64,000 nt of DNA from Streptomyces sp. CB02261 (GTDB lineage: Bacteria > Actinomycetota > Actinomycetes > Streptomycetales > Streptomycetaceae): the NCBI RefSeq assembly GCF_001905665.1, contig NZ_LIVX01000005.1, positions 396,134 to 460,133 on the forward strand. The letters run 5' to 3'. The notes below the pieces were generated by a model, which did no database searches, was not told where the DNA came from, and saw only the letters and a program-made list of their open reading frames with translations. The position numbers were made by a program, and so were the translations under genes. Below, piece by piece: positions 1 through 8,924 of the stretch (positions are counted from its first letter, which is position 1; each line of letters begins with the position of its first letter).

Positions 1-207
1 CCCGAGCCGAACGACGCGCTGGAGGGAAACCGATGGGTGTTCGCGCACAAGCCCCGTGCCTGACGTCCGCAGCGCGCACACGACGACGCCCGCTCAGGGC
101 CCGGCATTCCGTGCCAGGCCCTGGCCGCCGCCCGCTGCTCACCCCTCGCGGTTCTCCGCCCCGGTCACGGGCCGCACCCGCCACGAGACGGCCGCAGGCG
201 GGACTTG

Positions 208-741
208 TCAGACCGCTCGGGCAGCCACCAACTGGTCGCCCGGGATCCCGGCCAAGTCCGGCGCGTAGAAGTCCTCGATGCCGGCGGCCCACGTGGCCAC
301 GGTGATGCGGTCCTCGGCGTCCGGGCCGAAGGCGTCGAACAGCGCGTGGATGTTCGACTCCTCGAAGCCGATCGCCGTCATCAGCGACACGAAGAGCGAG
401 CGCTCGATCCAGCCGTCCCCGTCGGGGTCACCGAGTGCGGCGAGCGCCTCGGCGAACTCGGTGATCGTGGGACCGAAGCGCTCGGGGTCGAGCACGAACG
501 GACGAAATTCGTCGACGGTGATCACACCGTCGCCGTTGGCGTCCAGTTCGGTGGCCAGCGTCGTCCAGTAGCGGCGGAACGCGGCGCGGATGGCGGCCTT
601 GGCACCGTCGTCCGACGCGGCCGCCGCCTCCAGAACCCGGCCCGTCATGAGGTCGAAGTCGTCGGAGTCGATGACCCCGTTGTCGTTGGCGTCGAAGAGG
701 GAGAAGACCAGCTCGACGCGCTTGGCGGCCTCAGTTCGCAT
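208..741 (-). CDS. EF-hand calcium-binding protein
   Basis: Small cytoplasmic calcium sensor or buffer of the calerythrin-like kind found in streptomycetes. The 177-residue chain has three good EF-hand loops: DANDNGVIDSDD near residue 17, DANGDGVITVDE near 67 and DPDGDGWIERSL near 105. A fourth loop around residue 138 (FGPDAEDRITVATW) is degenerate and probably does not bind calcium. The ATG chosen (MRTEAAK) gives the usual calerythrin length. The frame stays open upstream for about 50 codons, but that extension is low in complexity and has no family match. There is no signal peptide. A second EF-hand protein lies near 28.6 kb. The partner or target cannot be read from the sequence. Confidence 0.88.
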   Translation of the reverse strand: MRTEAAKRVELVFSLFDANDNGVIDSDDFDLMTGRVLEAAAASDDGAKAAIRAAFRRYWTTLATELDANGDGVITVDEFRPFVLDPERFGPTITEFAEALAALGDPDGDGWIERSLFVSLMTAIGFEESNIHALFDAFGPDAEDRITVATWAAGIEDFYAPDLAGIPGDQLVAARAV

Positions 742-1002
742 ATCCGTCACCTGTCCTACGAGGCCCCTTGATCCAGGGCCTGGCTCAATGAGTGCCTCTA
801 CGTAACAGTGCGAGAGGAGAGACGTGACGGTGAGGCGGTCGTTGCTAACCAAAGGAGTGAGTTCGCTGACAGTCACCACCCATCTTGCGTAGTGCAAGGC
901 CTTTCAGTGCCGAGTTGGGCAGTTGAGCTGCACTTTACCGCTGAACGTCACGGACTGGCTGAAAAGCCATTCAGAAACTTGCGCAAGTCTGCAGGCGTCC
1001 CA

Positions 1003-1353
1003 ATGATGCGTGCCATGACAAACCTCATGGCACGCACGATGCGCCCCGCCGCCCTCGCCGCCACGGCTGTGGTCGCGCTCCTCATGGCCTTGACCGCCGC
1101 CCCGTCGGCCGGGGCGGCTGCCGAAGCCGCCGCTCCGGGGTGCGTGCAGTACCACTCGGGCTGGCGCTACACCAATGTCGTGAACGGCTGCGACTTCACC
1201 GTCGCCGTCACGGTCGAGTACACCGACGGTCAGGCCGCCCCCTGCCGCGTCATCGAGCCCGGCGCGTGGGCGACCTTCGCCGGATACGGGTCGCAGTTCA
1301 ACTACGCCACGGGGCTGCGGACCTGCGATCCCGCCACCGCGAGCGGCGTCTGA
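1003..1353 (+). CDS. Secreted proteinaceous alpha-amylase inhibitor, tendamistat family
   Basis: Predicted exported inhibitor of alpha-amylases of animal or insect type. The N-terminus is a Sec signal peptide with a basic start, an Ala/Val/Leu core and an AXA-type end near residue 38. The mature part has four cysteines at residues 47, 63, 81 and 108. The first two intervals (16 and 18 residues) match tendamistat exactly and the third (27) differs by one. Between the first two cysteines lies Trp-Arg-Tyr (residues 54-56), the known inhibitory triad of the family. Several in-frame ATGs are possible (1003, 1006, 1015, 1027). The signal peptide survives with any of them, and no strong ribosome site decides. 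The gene stands alone. The function is inferred from family motifs. Confidence 0.82.
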   Translation: MMRAMTNLMARTMRPAALAATAVVALLMALTAAPSAGAAAEAAAPGCVQYHSGWRYTNVVNGCDFTVAVTVEYTDGQAAPCRVIEPGAWATFAGYGSQFNYATGLRTCDPATASGV

Positions 1354-1718
1354 GCCCCGACGCCTCCGAGAGCATGTGCGGCGCCGGGCGGTCCCAGTGC
1401 CAACCGGCGCCGCAGGGGGAGGATCAGATCCGCTATGCCCGCCTCGGTCTGCCCCATATGGATTCGGGACAGGGGAGTGGTGGCCGCCCGGATGCAGCGC
1501 GAGGACCGAGGTGTGCGAGACGCCGTCCCGCCGGGCGGGCGCGCGCGGCGCGCGTGAGGGACCCGCCCATCCTGACGTACCGGAGCCCCTCTCCGGATGT
1601 CCCGGCGTCAGGCCGGACAGCTACCCGAACGGCGGTTTATCCCGATCTGACACTGTTTTAGTCTCCCGGGAAGAGAAGCGGAAGCACTTCGCCCATCGGA
1701 CTCGAACCGGGAGGCTCC
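1354..1718. other. Non-coding gap
   Basis: No convincing gene, RNA gene or strong hairpin is visible. The last 60 bases probably hold the promoter and ribosome site of the following lipoprotein gene; they include a less GC-rich patch around 1640-1665. Confidence 0.4.
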
Positions 1719-2561
1719 ATGCGCGGCCGGACGACTCGTCTCTGGAACAGGCCGGGGCGAGCGCTCCTCACGCTCATGCTCGTCTGCGCCGCCGCAGCCC
1801 CGTTGACCGGCTGCACCTCGGGCGACGACCCCAATCCGCCTTCGGACACCGAGGTGACCGCCGCAACGGCGGGGGACGGGCAGGAGACGGAGCAGGAGAC
1901 AGAGCAGGAAAGGCAGGACAGGGAACAGCGGGAGCGGGAGAACCGGCAGAAGGAGAAGGACGACGGGAGCTTCAGCCGGGCGGGCCGGCTCTCCGACGGT
2001 TTCTCGGGCCACTGGCCGCAGAGCTACAAGAAGACAGTCACCAATCCGTCTTCCCAGCCCTACAGGGGCACGCTCGAGGTCCTGGACTGCACACCTGGCG
2101 AGGCGAGCCGGCCCACCATTCCGCCGAGCCAGACCGTGAACGTGCCCCCAGGGGGCTCGGTCGCACCGGAGTTCGCGTTCTCGCAGGCTGGTGGGAACAC
2201 GAAGCACACCCGCCAGGTCTGCGCGACGCTCCGAAACGCGGCCGGGGTCTCCGACCAGGTCAGCGAGTCGATCTCCGCGGATCCCGTGTCGCCGTCCGGT
2301 GGGACCACCGGCGACACCACGGGTGAAACGACCGGCGAGACCACTGGCGAGACCACGGGGGAAACGACCGGCGAGACCACGGGAGAGACGACGGGCGAGA
2401 CCACAGGTGAAACGACCGGCGAGACCACCGGGGAAACGACGGGTGAAACGACCGGCGAGACCACGGGGGAAACAACCGGGGAAACGACGGGCGAGACCAC
2501 CGGCGGGGGTACCACCGACGGGGGCACGTCCGAAACCGGCGGGTCCGACGGGAACCGCTGA
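1719..2561 (+). CDS. Lipoprotein with Thr-Thr-Gly-Glu repeat tail
   Basis: Predicted membrane-anchored lipoprotein of unknown function. A signal peptide ends in the lipobox LTGC (Cys32). Residues about 54-85 are Glu/Gln/Arg-rich and probably helical or disordered. A central domain of about 100 residues has two cysteines and no family I recognise. The C-terminal part is one TTGD unit, 15 TTGE units and a closing TTGG, followed by a Gly/Thr/Ser tail. Such acidic, Thr-rich repeats are typical of extended surface stalks. No sortase motif or second membrane segment follows, so the tail is free rather than wall-anchored. A membrane-protein gene starts 24 bases downstream on the same strand, so the two are probably co-transcribed and may work together in the envelope. 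Confidence 0.85.
   Translation: MRGRTTRLWNRPGRALLTLMLVCAAAAPLTGCTSGDDPNPPSDTEVTAATAGDGQETEQETEQERQDREQRERENRQKEKDDGSFSRAGRLSDGFSGHWPQSYKKTVTNPSSQPYRGTLEVLDCTPGEASRPTIPPSQTVNVPPGGSVAPEFAFSQAGGNTKHTRQVCATLRNAAGVSDQVSESISADPVSPSGGTTGDTTGETTGETTGETTGETTGETTGETTGETTGETTGETTGETTGETTGETTGETTGETTGETTGGGTTDGGTSETGGSDGNR
2304..2507 (+). repeat. Seventeen 12-bp units encoding TTGD/TTGE/TTGG
   Basis: Seventeen tandem 12-base codon blocks within the lipoprotein gene. At the protein level the units are almost identical, but third positions vary freely among all four bases (for example ACC ACG GGT GAA against ACG ACC GGC GAG). Confidence 0.95.
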
Positions 2562-2585
2562 ACCCACCCGAGCGAAGGGGGCCTC

Positions 2586-3458
2586 ATGGACGAAGCGGAC
2601 TCCGACAACGGAAGGCGCCCCTGGGGCGACTGGGTCGTCACCTTCGCCACACTGGCCGCCCCGACCACGTTCATCGGCGCGCTCCTGCTCTACTTCGGCT
2701 TCGCTTACACCGATGCCCTGTACGCGTATTTCGGCGTCGACGCCGCGACCCTCGGCTTCTCCACGCAGGAGTACGCGATGCGCAGCGCCGGGGCGCTCTA
2801 CATCCCCGCGGGAGTGGCGCTCACCGTCGCTCTGGCCTGCGTACTCGTCTACTACGCGGCACGCACGCTGGGACACCGCGGCACGCCCCTGCCGCCGGGG
2901 AGCCGGTGGGTGCCGTATGTGATCTCGGCCTGCGGCCTGGTCATGTTCGTGCTCGGTGTGCTCGGCGGTTTCGCCGTGTGGAGTGCCGGAGCGATGGACA
3001 CCCCGCTGCTGATCGGCGGGGGGCTGGCGCTCGTCGTGTTCGGCAGGGCTCTGTCCTTCAAGCTCACCGGCGCCGACTACCCGGTGGCACGCGAGCGGCT
3101 GGCGCTCGCCCTGGTGGCCGCGCTGGTCGGCCTGTCCTGTTTCTGGGCGGTGCACGCGTACGCCAAGAGGCACGGCGCCGACGATGGCCGATACCTGGCG
3201 CGGCATCTGTGGCTGCGCCCCGCGGTGACCGTCGACACGGCGGAGCGCCTCTACTTCCCCCCTCGGCAGGTACGCGAAACGGCCCTGCCGGTCACCGGTG
3301 CCAAGCAGCGATTCCGGTACCGGTACGAGGGCCTGCGGCTCCTCGCGGAGGTCAAAGGCCGTATGTTCCTCATCCCCGAGGACTGGGCGGAAACGGGCGG
3401 CGGCGTGCTCGTCGTGCCGGCGGACAGCTCCGTGCGCGTCGCGTTTCGCTCGGACTGA
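2586..3458 (+). CDS. Multi-pass membrane protein of unknown function
   Basis: The 290-residue protein has about five hydrophobic helices, near residues 17-41, 68-90, 110-132, 138-156 and 168-190. A soluble C-terminal region of about 100 residues follows, probably a small beta-rich domain on one face of the membrane. I do not recognise a family or catalytic motif. It follows the TTGE-repeat lipoprotein by 24 bases with a plausible ribosome site (GAAGGGGG), so the two probably form an operon. The long open frame on the opposite strand is a GC-bias shadow. Confidence 0.8.
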   Translation: MDEADSDNGRRPWGDWVVTFATLAAPTTFIGALLLYFGFAYTDALYAYFGVDAATLGFSTQEYAMRSAGALYIPAGVALTVALACVLVYYAARTLGHRGTPLPPGSRWVPYVISACGLVMFVLGVLGGFAVWSAGAMDTPLLIGGGLALVVFGRALSFKLTGADYPVARERLALALVAALVGLSCFWAVHAYAKRHGADDGRYLARHLWLRPAVTVDTAERLYFPPRQVRETALPVTGAKQRFRYRYEGLRLLAEVKGRMFLIPEDWAETGGGVLVVPADSSVRVAFRSD

Positions 3459-3947
3459 GGCGTCCCGGCCGCCCGAGTCATCGTGGGCCACCCACCGCGC
3501 ATGAAGCCCGCCGAGCGGTCCTTCGCGTGCGATGCGTGACCTGGGCAGCCACGTACCGCCACGAGCACGGCCACGAAGCCTTTGAACAGCCAACAGACGC
3601 CGCCTGCAGCGTCGCCCCGCTACAGCCTCCGGTCCGTCAGCAATGGGTCAATGTGTGCCCACTGGGCGTCAGTCGCCGAACACACCGGACCGGCAATCGG
3701 ATGGTCCGAAGGAGACGCCTAGCCCGTTCGCGCTCAGGGCGCCGTTCGTTCCCGGACACCGCACGGTCCGCCGTGACCTGCGGTGATGTGCACCGGACAG
3801 GACGATCAAGAGCCCGACCGGGGGACATTGCGCGCAGCATTCACGTTGCGGTGACCACCGGTCAGGGATCTTCTCGTGCACGGAGCACAGCACAGGCGCC
3901 GCGCGGACCCGCCGGCCAGGAAAGCTCCGCCGAAGGAGAGAAGAAGC
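3459..3947. other. Non-coding gap
   Basis: Six-frame translations here are Arg/Pro/Ala-rich noise, and I see no gene or strong hairpin. The last 20 bases hold a good ribosome site (GAAGGAGAG) for the next gene. Confidence 0.4.
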
Positions 3948-4469
3948 ATGCGTCTCGCACGTACGGGTTCCCAGCTCGCACTCATCCTGGGCGCCCTCGT
4001 CCTGTCCGCGCCCTCCGCCGTCGCGGCGCCGGTCGGTGATGCCCGGGTCAGCCCGGGGACGGCGGCCCCCGGCACCACCGTCACCGTCAGCACCACCGCC
4101 TGCGGCGAGGAGACCTACGGCAAGGGCGAGTCGGAGGCAGGCGGGAAGTTCCACCTCCTCCCGGGCGACCGAAAGGGCGTCCTCGTGGGTGAGTTCACGC
4201 TTCCGCTGGATGCCGCCTCCGGCACGGACACCGTGACCCTCAAGTGCCCGCCCCGCGTCAAACAGACCGTCACCTACCAGATCTCCGGTCGGCCGAAGGG
4301 TGCCGTGGAAGCGGGCTTCGGCTGGGCCGCCGCAGCAGCTGCGGACAGCGGGGATGGCGGAGACGGCGGCAGCCCGTACGCCCTCGGCGCGCTGCTTCTC
4401 GGCGGCGCCGCCGCGGGCGTCCTGATCAAGATGCGCCGGCGCGCCACCGCCGCCCGGAACTCGGTCTGA
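3948..4469 (+). CDS. Exported surface protein with C-terminal membrane anchor
   Basis: The 173-residue protein has a Sec signal peptide (about residues 1-27, ending SAVAA). An extracellular Ser/Thr-rich domain with two cysteines follows, resembling the small Ig-like domains of actinobacterial surface proteins. After a Gly/Asp-rich linker comes one C-terminal membrane helix (about residues 148-166) and a basic tail with KMRRR. No LAXTG sortase motif is visible, so the anchor is the helix itself. The ATG is fixed by GAAGGAGAG 8-16 bases upstream; an earlier in-frame start would add a non-signal-like basic stretch. Function is unknown. Confidence 0.8.
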   Translation: MRLARTGSQLALILGALVLSAPSAVAAPVGDARVSPGTAAPGTTVTVSTTACGEETYGKGESEAGGKFHLLPGDRKGVLVGEFTLPLDAASGTDTVTLKCPPRVKQTVTYQISGRPKGAVEAGFGWAAAAAADSGDGGDGGSPYALGALLLGGAAAGVLIKMRRRATAARNSV

Positions 4470-4716
4470 GATCCCGCCCTCGCCCCACCTCTGCACCCGG
4501 GATCCCGGAGCGTGGGTGAGGGTTGAGGGCTGCGCCGTGCCGTTGCGCGCGGGTGGTCGTGCGAAGCGGGCGCGCTGCCCGGGCCCCTCGTTCGACCCGT
4601 ACCAGCGCCGCCTGTTCCGATGCCCCAGCCCGCGTACCCGCCGTGGCGCAGCGGTACCGCCTCGCATCGGAGGATACGTCCGCTGACGCCGGGCGGTAAC
4701 GGGGGCGCCGCTCGTT

Positions 4717-4750
4717 TCGGCGGGGGCAGCTGGTCTGCTGCCCCCGCCGA
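4717..4750. terminator. Strong bidirectional hairpin
   Basis: Perfect 14-bp stem, TCGGCGGGGGCAGC pairing with GCTGCCCCCGCCGA around a six-base TGGTCT loop. It lies between two convergent genes, the surface protein ending at 4469 and the PhoD-like gene ending at 4889, so it can terminate both. No U-run is present, as is usual in this group. The rest of the 4470-4888 gap holds nothing I recognise. Confidence 0.7.
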
Positions 4751-4888
4751 TACGGCGACCTCGACCAACCTCGCACCACACGACCAGGGAGGGGTCCGTG
4801 AGGAGACCCGTTCGCGACGGTCGAGGATCCGCACGGAGCGCACCCGGGTAGCTAGAGGCAGGGGTCGGTGCCCATCGTCCGGAGGGTG

Positions 4889-6586
4889 TCACCTACCACC
4901 CGTCAGGTCCCGGTCGAGGACGCCGATGAGCCGAGCTCCCGCGCGGTCCGTCCCGCGGCGGCCACGCTTCCCGGCACCCGCAGAGGCCTTCTCCAGCCGC
5001 AGACGTGCCGTACGCCCGCGCAGTGTCAGCGTCATCAACTGGTTGCCGAACCACGGTCCGCCTGTGCGCTCCCACCGGACCTCCGGTCTCGCGACCCGTC
5101 CGTGGCGGGCCAACAGATGCCCGATCCCTGCGGCGAACCGGCTCCAGCCGAAACGGAATCCGGCTCGTATGGCCGCGGGCACCGAGTTGTGCAGCGGTGA
5201 ACAGGTGAACTGGAAGACGCGGGAGCGCGGCTGCTTCCCGGTGGCCCAGACGGGCTCCGCCACGTACGCGTGATGCACGTCCCCGGAGAGCACGCACACC
5301 GTGGCCGGGGCGGCGTCGGTACTCCCCACCTCGGCGACCGTATCCGTCAGCCTCTCGAACGACGAGGTGAACGCCGCCCAGTGCTCCAGGTCCGCCCGCC
5401 GGCGCAGCCACTCGCCGAAGCGCGCCCAGCGCGGCCCGCGCTCGCCCCGGCACAGCGCCGCGTGCCAGCCCTCCGCGAAGTGGAGCATGGGAGGCAGCAG
5501 CCACGGGAGCGAGGTGCCGATGAGCAGGTGGTCGACGCCACCGGGGTCGTCGAACGCCTGTGTCCGCAGCCAGGCCGCCTCCTCGGCGTCCAGCATCGCG
5601 CGGTGCTGCTCCTCCAGTACCCGCGCCGCCCGGGTGTCGACCATCAGCAGCCGGGTGCGACCGAAGTCCCTCCGATAGCTCCAGCGCACCGTCGCCGGCT
5701 CGGCGTCGGCGCGCTCGGCGAACGCGCGCAGCACCTCCGTGCCGTCGTCGGCCGCCAGCACCGCCGCGTACAGCTTGTCCTCGGCGAGCTCGGCGGGGGA
5801 GAGGTTCCCGATGTGCTGGTAGACCCAGTACGACATCAGGCCGCCGGTGATCCGCTCGTGCCACCAGGGCGTCGCGCGCATGTCGGTCACCCAGGCGGCG
5901 CTGGTGTTCCAGTCGTCGATGACGTCGTGGTCGTCGAAGATCATGCAGCTGGGCACGGTCGAGAGCAGCCAGCGCAGCTCGGGGTCGCCCCAGGACTCGT
6001 CGTAGAGGTGCGTGTACTCCTCGTAGTCGGCGACCTGGTCCGGCGGGGCTGCGGAGCCGGTGCCGGCGGACCGCCGGTGCCGGGCGATCCAGGCGCGGGT
6101 CTCTGCGGACGTCTCGTCCGCGTACACCTGGTCGCCGAGGAGGAGGAGAACGTCCGGGCGCTCGCCCTCCGGGTCGGCGGCGAGCCGGGCGGAGAGGGTG
6201 TCGAGCACGTCGGGGCCCACCGGATCGGACTCGCCCACAGCCGGCGCCGCCCACCGGCACGACCCGAAGGCGACCACCGCGCCCGTTGCAGGGATCGGCG
6301 GTGTGTGGATGGTGCTGGGAGGCTGGGACGAGTCCGCGAGCGGCCACACCCGCTCGCCGTCGAGCAGCACCTCGTACTCGGTGGCGGACCCGGGGGCGAG
6401 TCCGGTCACGACCACCAGTGCGTAGTGGTGATCGGCGACACGGAAGGTCGGAGCCGACCCCCCGGCGCCGCCCGGACACCGGACCTCCGCCGTGCACGCC
6501 CGATCGGTCTCGACCCACACCGTCGCGCTCGTGCCCGACTCCCAGTCCACGTGTCGCAGGAGCGGTCCCAGCCTCAGACCGGCCAT
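4889..6586 (-). CDS. PhoD-like alkaline phosphatase family protein
   Basis: Predicted metal-dependent phosphomonoesterase or phosphodiesterase of the PhoD family, 565 residues. The metallophosphatase blocks are in order: AFGSCR near residue 105, LLLLGDQVYADE near 150, FDDHDVIDDWN near 220 and LSGDVHHAYVAE near 430. These supply the Asp, Asn and His metal ligands. An N-terminal beta domain (about residues 1-100) precedes them, as in PhoD. Unlike secreted PhoD, no twin-arginine signal is visible from the chosen ATG (MAGLRLG), so this is probably a cytoplasmic paralogue. The start is supported by GGAAGGGG about 10 bases upstream. The open frame continues far upstream but is low-complexity. Transcribed alone. 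Confidence 0.9.
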   Translation of the reverse strand: MAGLRLGPLLRHVDWESGTSATVWVETDRACTAEVRCPGGAGGSAPTFRVADHHYALVVVTGLAPGSATEYEVLLDGERVWPLADSSQPPSTIHTPPIPATGAVVAFGSCRWAAPAVGESDPVGPDVLDTLSARLAADPEGERPDVLLLLGDQVYADETSAETRAWIARHRRSAGTGSAAPPDQVADYEEYTHLYDESWGDPELRWLLSTVPSCMIFDDHDVIDDWNTSAAWVTDMRATPWWHERITGGLMSYWVYQHIGNLSPAELAEDKLYAAVLAADDGTEVLRAFAERADAEPATVRWSYRRDFGRTRLLMVDTRAARVLEEQHRAMLDAEEAAWLRTQAFDDPGGVDHLLIGTSLPWLLPPMLHFAEGWHAALCRGERGPRWARFGEWLRRRADLEHWAAFTSSFERLTDTVAEVGSTDAAPATVCVLSGDVHHAYVAEPVWATGKQPRSRVFQFTCSPLHNSVPAAIRAGFRFGWSRFAAGIGHLLARHGRVARPEVRWERTGGPWFGNQLMTLTLRGRTARLRLEKASAGAGKRGRRGTDRAGARLIGVLDRDLTGGR

Positions 6587-6997
6587 CGTGAGTCCCCTTC
6601 CGGCACTCCGCACGGTACGGAACGGCCGCTCTGTACGGTACTGAACGCCGGCGACAATCGGTGCCGTTCCCGAGCCGGCCGGTGGGCTGCGCCGCCCGGA
6701 TGTGCCGCGCCGTTGCGCCGCCCGGCCGTGCAGCGCCGGGCCTGTCGGGCCCGTCGGGCGGGAGTAGGGGTGCCGCCCGGCCACGAACCCTCCCGCTCGT
6801 GCCCGGCGGCGCCACCTGCTGGGACGCCGGGGCGGACTTCGTGTCGGCCGCCCGGTGGTCGGCAGCCTCGGCAGGACTAGGGCAATGGCTTGTCCAGCGT
6901 GCCCAGGACGTCCTGAGCCGGCTCGGCAGGGCGGGGAGCCACACAGGCGGCAGGACAACCGCTCGCCATCGCCCGTCCGGTCAAGAGCAGGCAAGCC
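6587..6997. other. Non-coding gap upstream of the PhoD-like gene
   Basis: Probably holds the PhoD-like promoter. It lies downstream of the FKBP gene, which is also on the minus strand. No other gene and no strong hairpin are visible. Confidence 0.4.
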
Positions 6998-7372
6998 TCA
7001 GACCGAGAGCAGGTCCACCACGAAAACCAGCGTCGAACCGGCCGGGATCAGCGGCGAGGGCGACTGCTTGCCGTAGCCGAGGCGCGGGGGAACGATGATC
7101 TCGCGGCGTCCACCGACTTTCATCCCCCGCACCCCCCGGTCCCAGCCCTTGATCACCCTGCCACCGCCCAGGGCGAACTTGAACGGCTGGCCCCGGTCCC
7201 AGGAGGCATCGAACTCCTGCCCGGACTCGAACGTGACCCCGACATAGTGAACCCTGACAACCATGCCGGGCTTGGCCTCGGCTCCGTCCCCGACGACCAG
7301 GTCCCGGATGGTCAGCTCGCTGGGAGCATCACCCTCAGGAATGCCGACCACGGGCTTCGTCAGTTCACTCAT
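6998..7372 (-). CDS. FKBP-type peptidyl-prolyl cis-trans isomerase
   Basis: Catalyses cis-trans isomerisation of proline peptide bonds during protein folding. The 124 residues form a single FKBP domain. Typical pieces are VRVHYVG, FDASWDRGQPFKFALGGG, VIKGWDRGVRGMKVGGRR, the LGYG loop and the closing STLVFVVDLLSV strand. These include the aromatic and Asp residues of the active pocket. There is no signal peptide, so it acts in the cytoplasm. The start MSELTKP gives the length usual for the small streptomycete FKBPs; an upstream ATG would add 18 untypical residues. Confidence 0.93.
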   Translation of the reverse strand: MSELTKPVVGIPEGDAPSELTIRDLVVGDGAEAKPGMVVRVHYVGVTFESGQEFDASWDRGQPFKFALGGGRVIKGWDRGVRGMKVGGRREIIVPPRLGYGKQSPSPLIPAGSTLVFVVDLLSV

Positions 7373-7514
7373 TGCAGCCTCATCGCTCTCTCTCGGAAGC
7401 CCTCGCACGGGCAAAGCCGGGCGCATGGATCCTCCATGCAGCAGACGATCAGGCTAGCGAGAGTGCCGACGCGAAATGGCCAGCGCCAGTGCAGCAACCT
7501 TCGCGAGCCAGCTC

Positions 7515-7727
7515 TCAAGATGCGGTGCTGTCGCCCGACTGCCCCGTGGCCTCGTCTGCGCCTACCTTCTCGCGCATCTTGCGTACCAGCTCCGCCTTCT
7601 TGTCCGCTGCATTCTGGCGGTCGAGGTTGCGGTGCGGACCGTTGTTCTGCCGTTCGGCGCGGGACAGCTTCTTACGCTGGCCGCCGCCCTGGCCCACGGG
7701 GTTGTTGATGTTCTTACTGTCGGTCAC
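7515..7727 (-). CDS. DUF6243 family small basic protein
   Basis: A 70-residue, strongly charged protein with the family hallmarks SKNINNPVG near the N-terminus, GGGQRKKLSRAE in the middle and a Lys/Arg/Glu-rich helix (ADKKAELVRKMREK) towards the end. I recall this as the DUF6243 family, widespread in Streptomyces and of unknown role. The composition suggests a disordered N-terminus and one amphipathic helix. No cysteines or membrane segments. Monocistronic. Confidence 0.85.
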   Translation of the reverse strand: MTDSKNINNPVGQGGGQRKKLSRAERQNNGPHRNLDRQNAADKKAELVRKMREKVGADEATGQSGDSTAS

Positions 7728-8069
7728 GGGTTCTCCCGGTCATGAGGTGAGGTGTCTACGGAGTCATCGGTGGGGGACGGGCGGCGACGTCGACGAACGT
7801 CAGCAGACGCCCATCACGCTCTCACTCGGAAATGGGTGTCCGGAAGAACATGACAAAGACGTTACCCGCTTCCGTCGGCCCACCGAACCAACCTGTCTTC
7901 CCGGGAATCGGGCGTCTACAGGTCCACAGGCCGCCGCGGCTGTCCGGCGACGGCGCGCCACCGGTCCGAGCACGTGCGCGGTACGAGGGGAGTCTCGCCG
8001 TTACCAACGATGGAGCCCTGGCGACGGCGGGCAGGTGCAGGGACTCTGCTGGTCGGTAGGGTGACGGCC
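7728..8069. other. Non-coding gap
   Basis: Upstream of the DUF6243 gene on one side and the decayed lipoprotein gene on the other. No gene or convincing hairpin seen. Confidence 0.4.
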
Positions 8070-8815
8070 ATGTGAATCAAGATCATCACGGCGATCGGTG
8101 CCGTGTGCCTGGTGGCCACCGGATGCGGCGGCGGTACCGACGCGAAGCCGGCCCCCAGGCCCGTCAGGGTCTGGTGACGCGCGAGAGCGTGGCACGTGTT
8201 GTGTTGGGCAACAATTCCGCCCTTGGCCACGCCCTACGCAACGACATCCCCAAAGCGTGCTGTGGGCCTCGGCCACCGGCCTCATCTCGCCCTGGTACAG
8301 CTGCGCGTGGCGGTCCTCGCGGGGTCCGCCGCAGCCGCAGCCGGTGACATCGGTCCACGGCCTCGCCGACGGAACGTTCCTGAACACCACGGACACCAAG
8401 CGCATCTACAAGATGGTCGGTGGCGCACCGGTCTGGCAGGCCACCTGCGACAGCGGCATCTGCGACTCCCAGCCCCGTCCTACGTACCAGTCGGTCTTCG
8501 ACGCGGGACCGAAGACACCGCGTAACGGCTCGTCCGCCATCGACCAGCGCGGCCGATCTACATCTACGTGGGCGGTGCGCCGCTGCACCAGTCGCACTGC
8601 AACTCCCCCGTCAACTGCGGCCGGCCGCCGAAGATCTCGGACTGGTCGATCGACGCCCGTGACCGCATGAACCTCGCCCCGGCCGACGGCAACCTGGTGC
8701 AGGGCTGGAACGCGGGCAAAGCGACTCCCGTCGCGCAGAACGTCGGAGGGGCGCGGCTCAACTTCTCCAGCCCGCAGAAGGTCATCGACACGGGCCACGG
8801 CACGGACTGGGCCTC
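8070..8815 (+). pseudogene. Decayed lipoprotein with VGGAP-type repeats, 5' part
   Basis: The frame from 8076 reads as a lipoprotein leader (IKIITAIGAVCLVATGCGGG, lipobox VATGC) but sits directly behind ATG TGA, so a stop occupies codon 2. Another stop follows about 34 codons later, and a frameshift lies near 8545. Downstream the repeat family is clear: IYKMVGGAPVW, IYIYVGGAPLHQSHC, then NVGGARLNFSSPQKVIDTG. Such repeats occur in large secreted proteins of actinobacteria, and their function is not established. The gene is cut at 8816 by the mobile element, and its continuation is found at 11308. It looks dead even without the insertion. Confidence 0.7.
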
Positions 8816-8924
8816 CTAGGACTTGTCCGGCCGATCATGGTTTCGGTGAAACGTCAGCTGAGCACAGCGCGCTATGGAACAATCACTCTCTGTCATGTAT
8901 TTGTGTACACGCGAAGGACGTTCC

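Noticed and set aside
1688-1712. GGTTCGAGTCC on the minus strand, like a tRNA T-arm.
   Set aside because: No T-stem pairing, no anticodon arm or acceptor stem around it.
1608-3593. Very long open frame on the minus strand opposite the repeat lipoprotein and membrane protein.
   Set aside because: Arg/Gly/Pro-rich shadow caused by GC bias; the opposite strand has a lipobox, repeats and membrane helices with good codon use.
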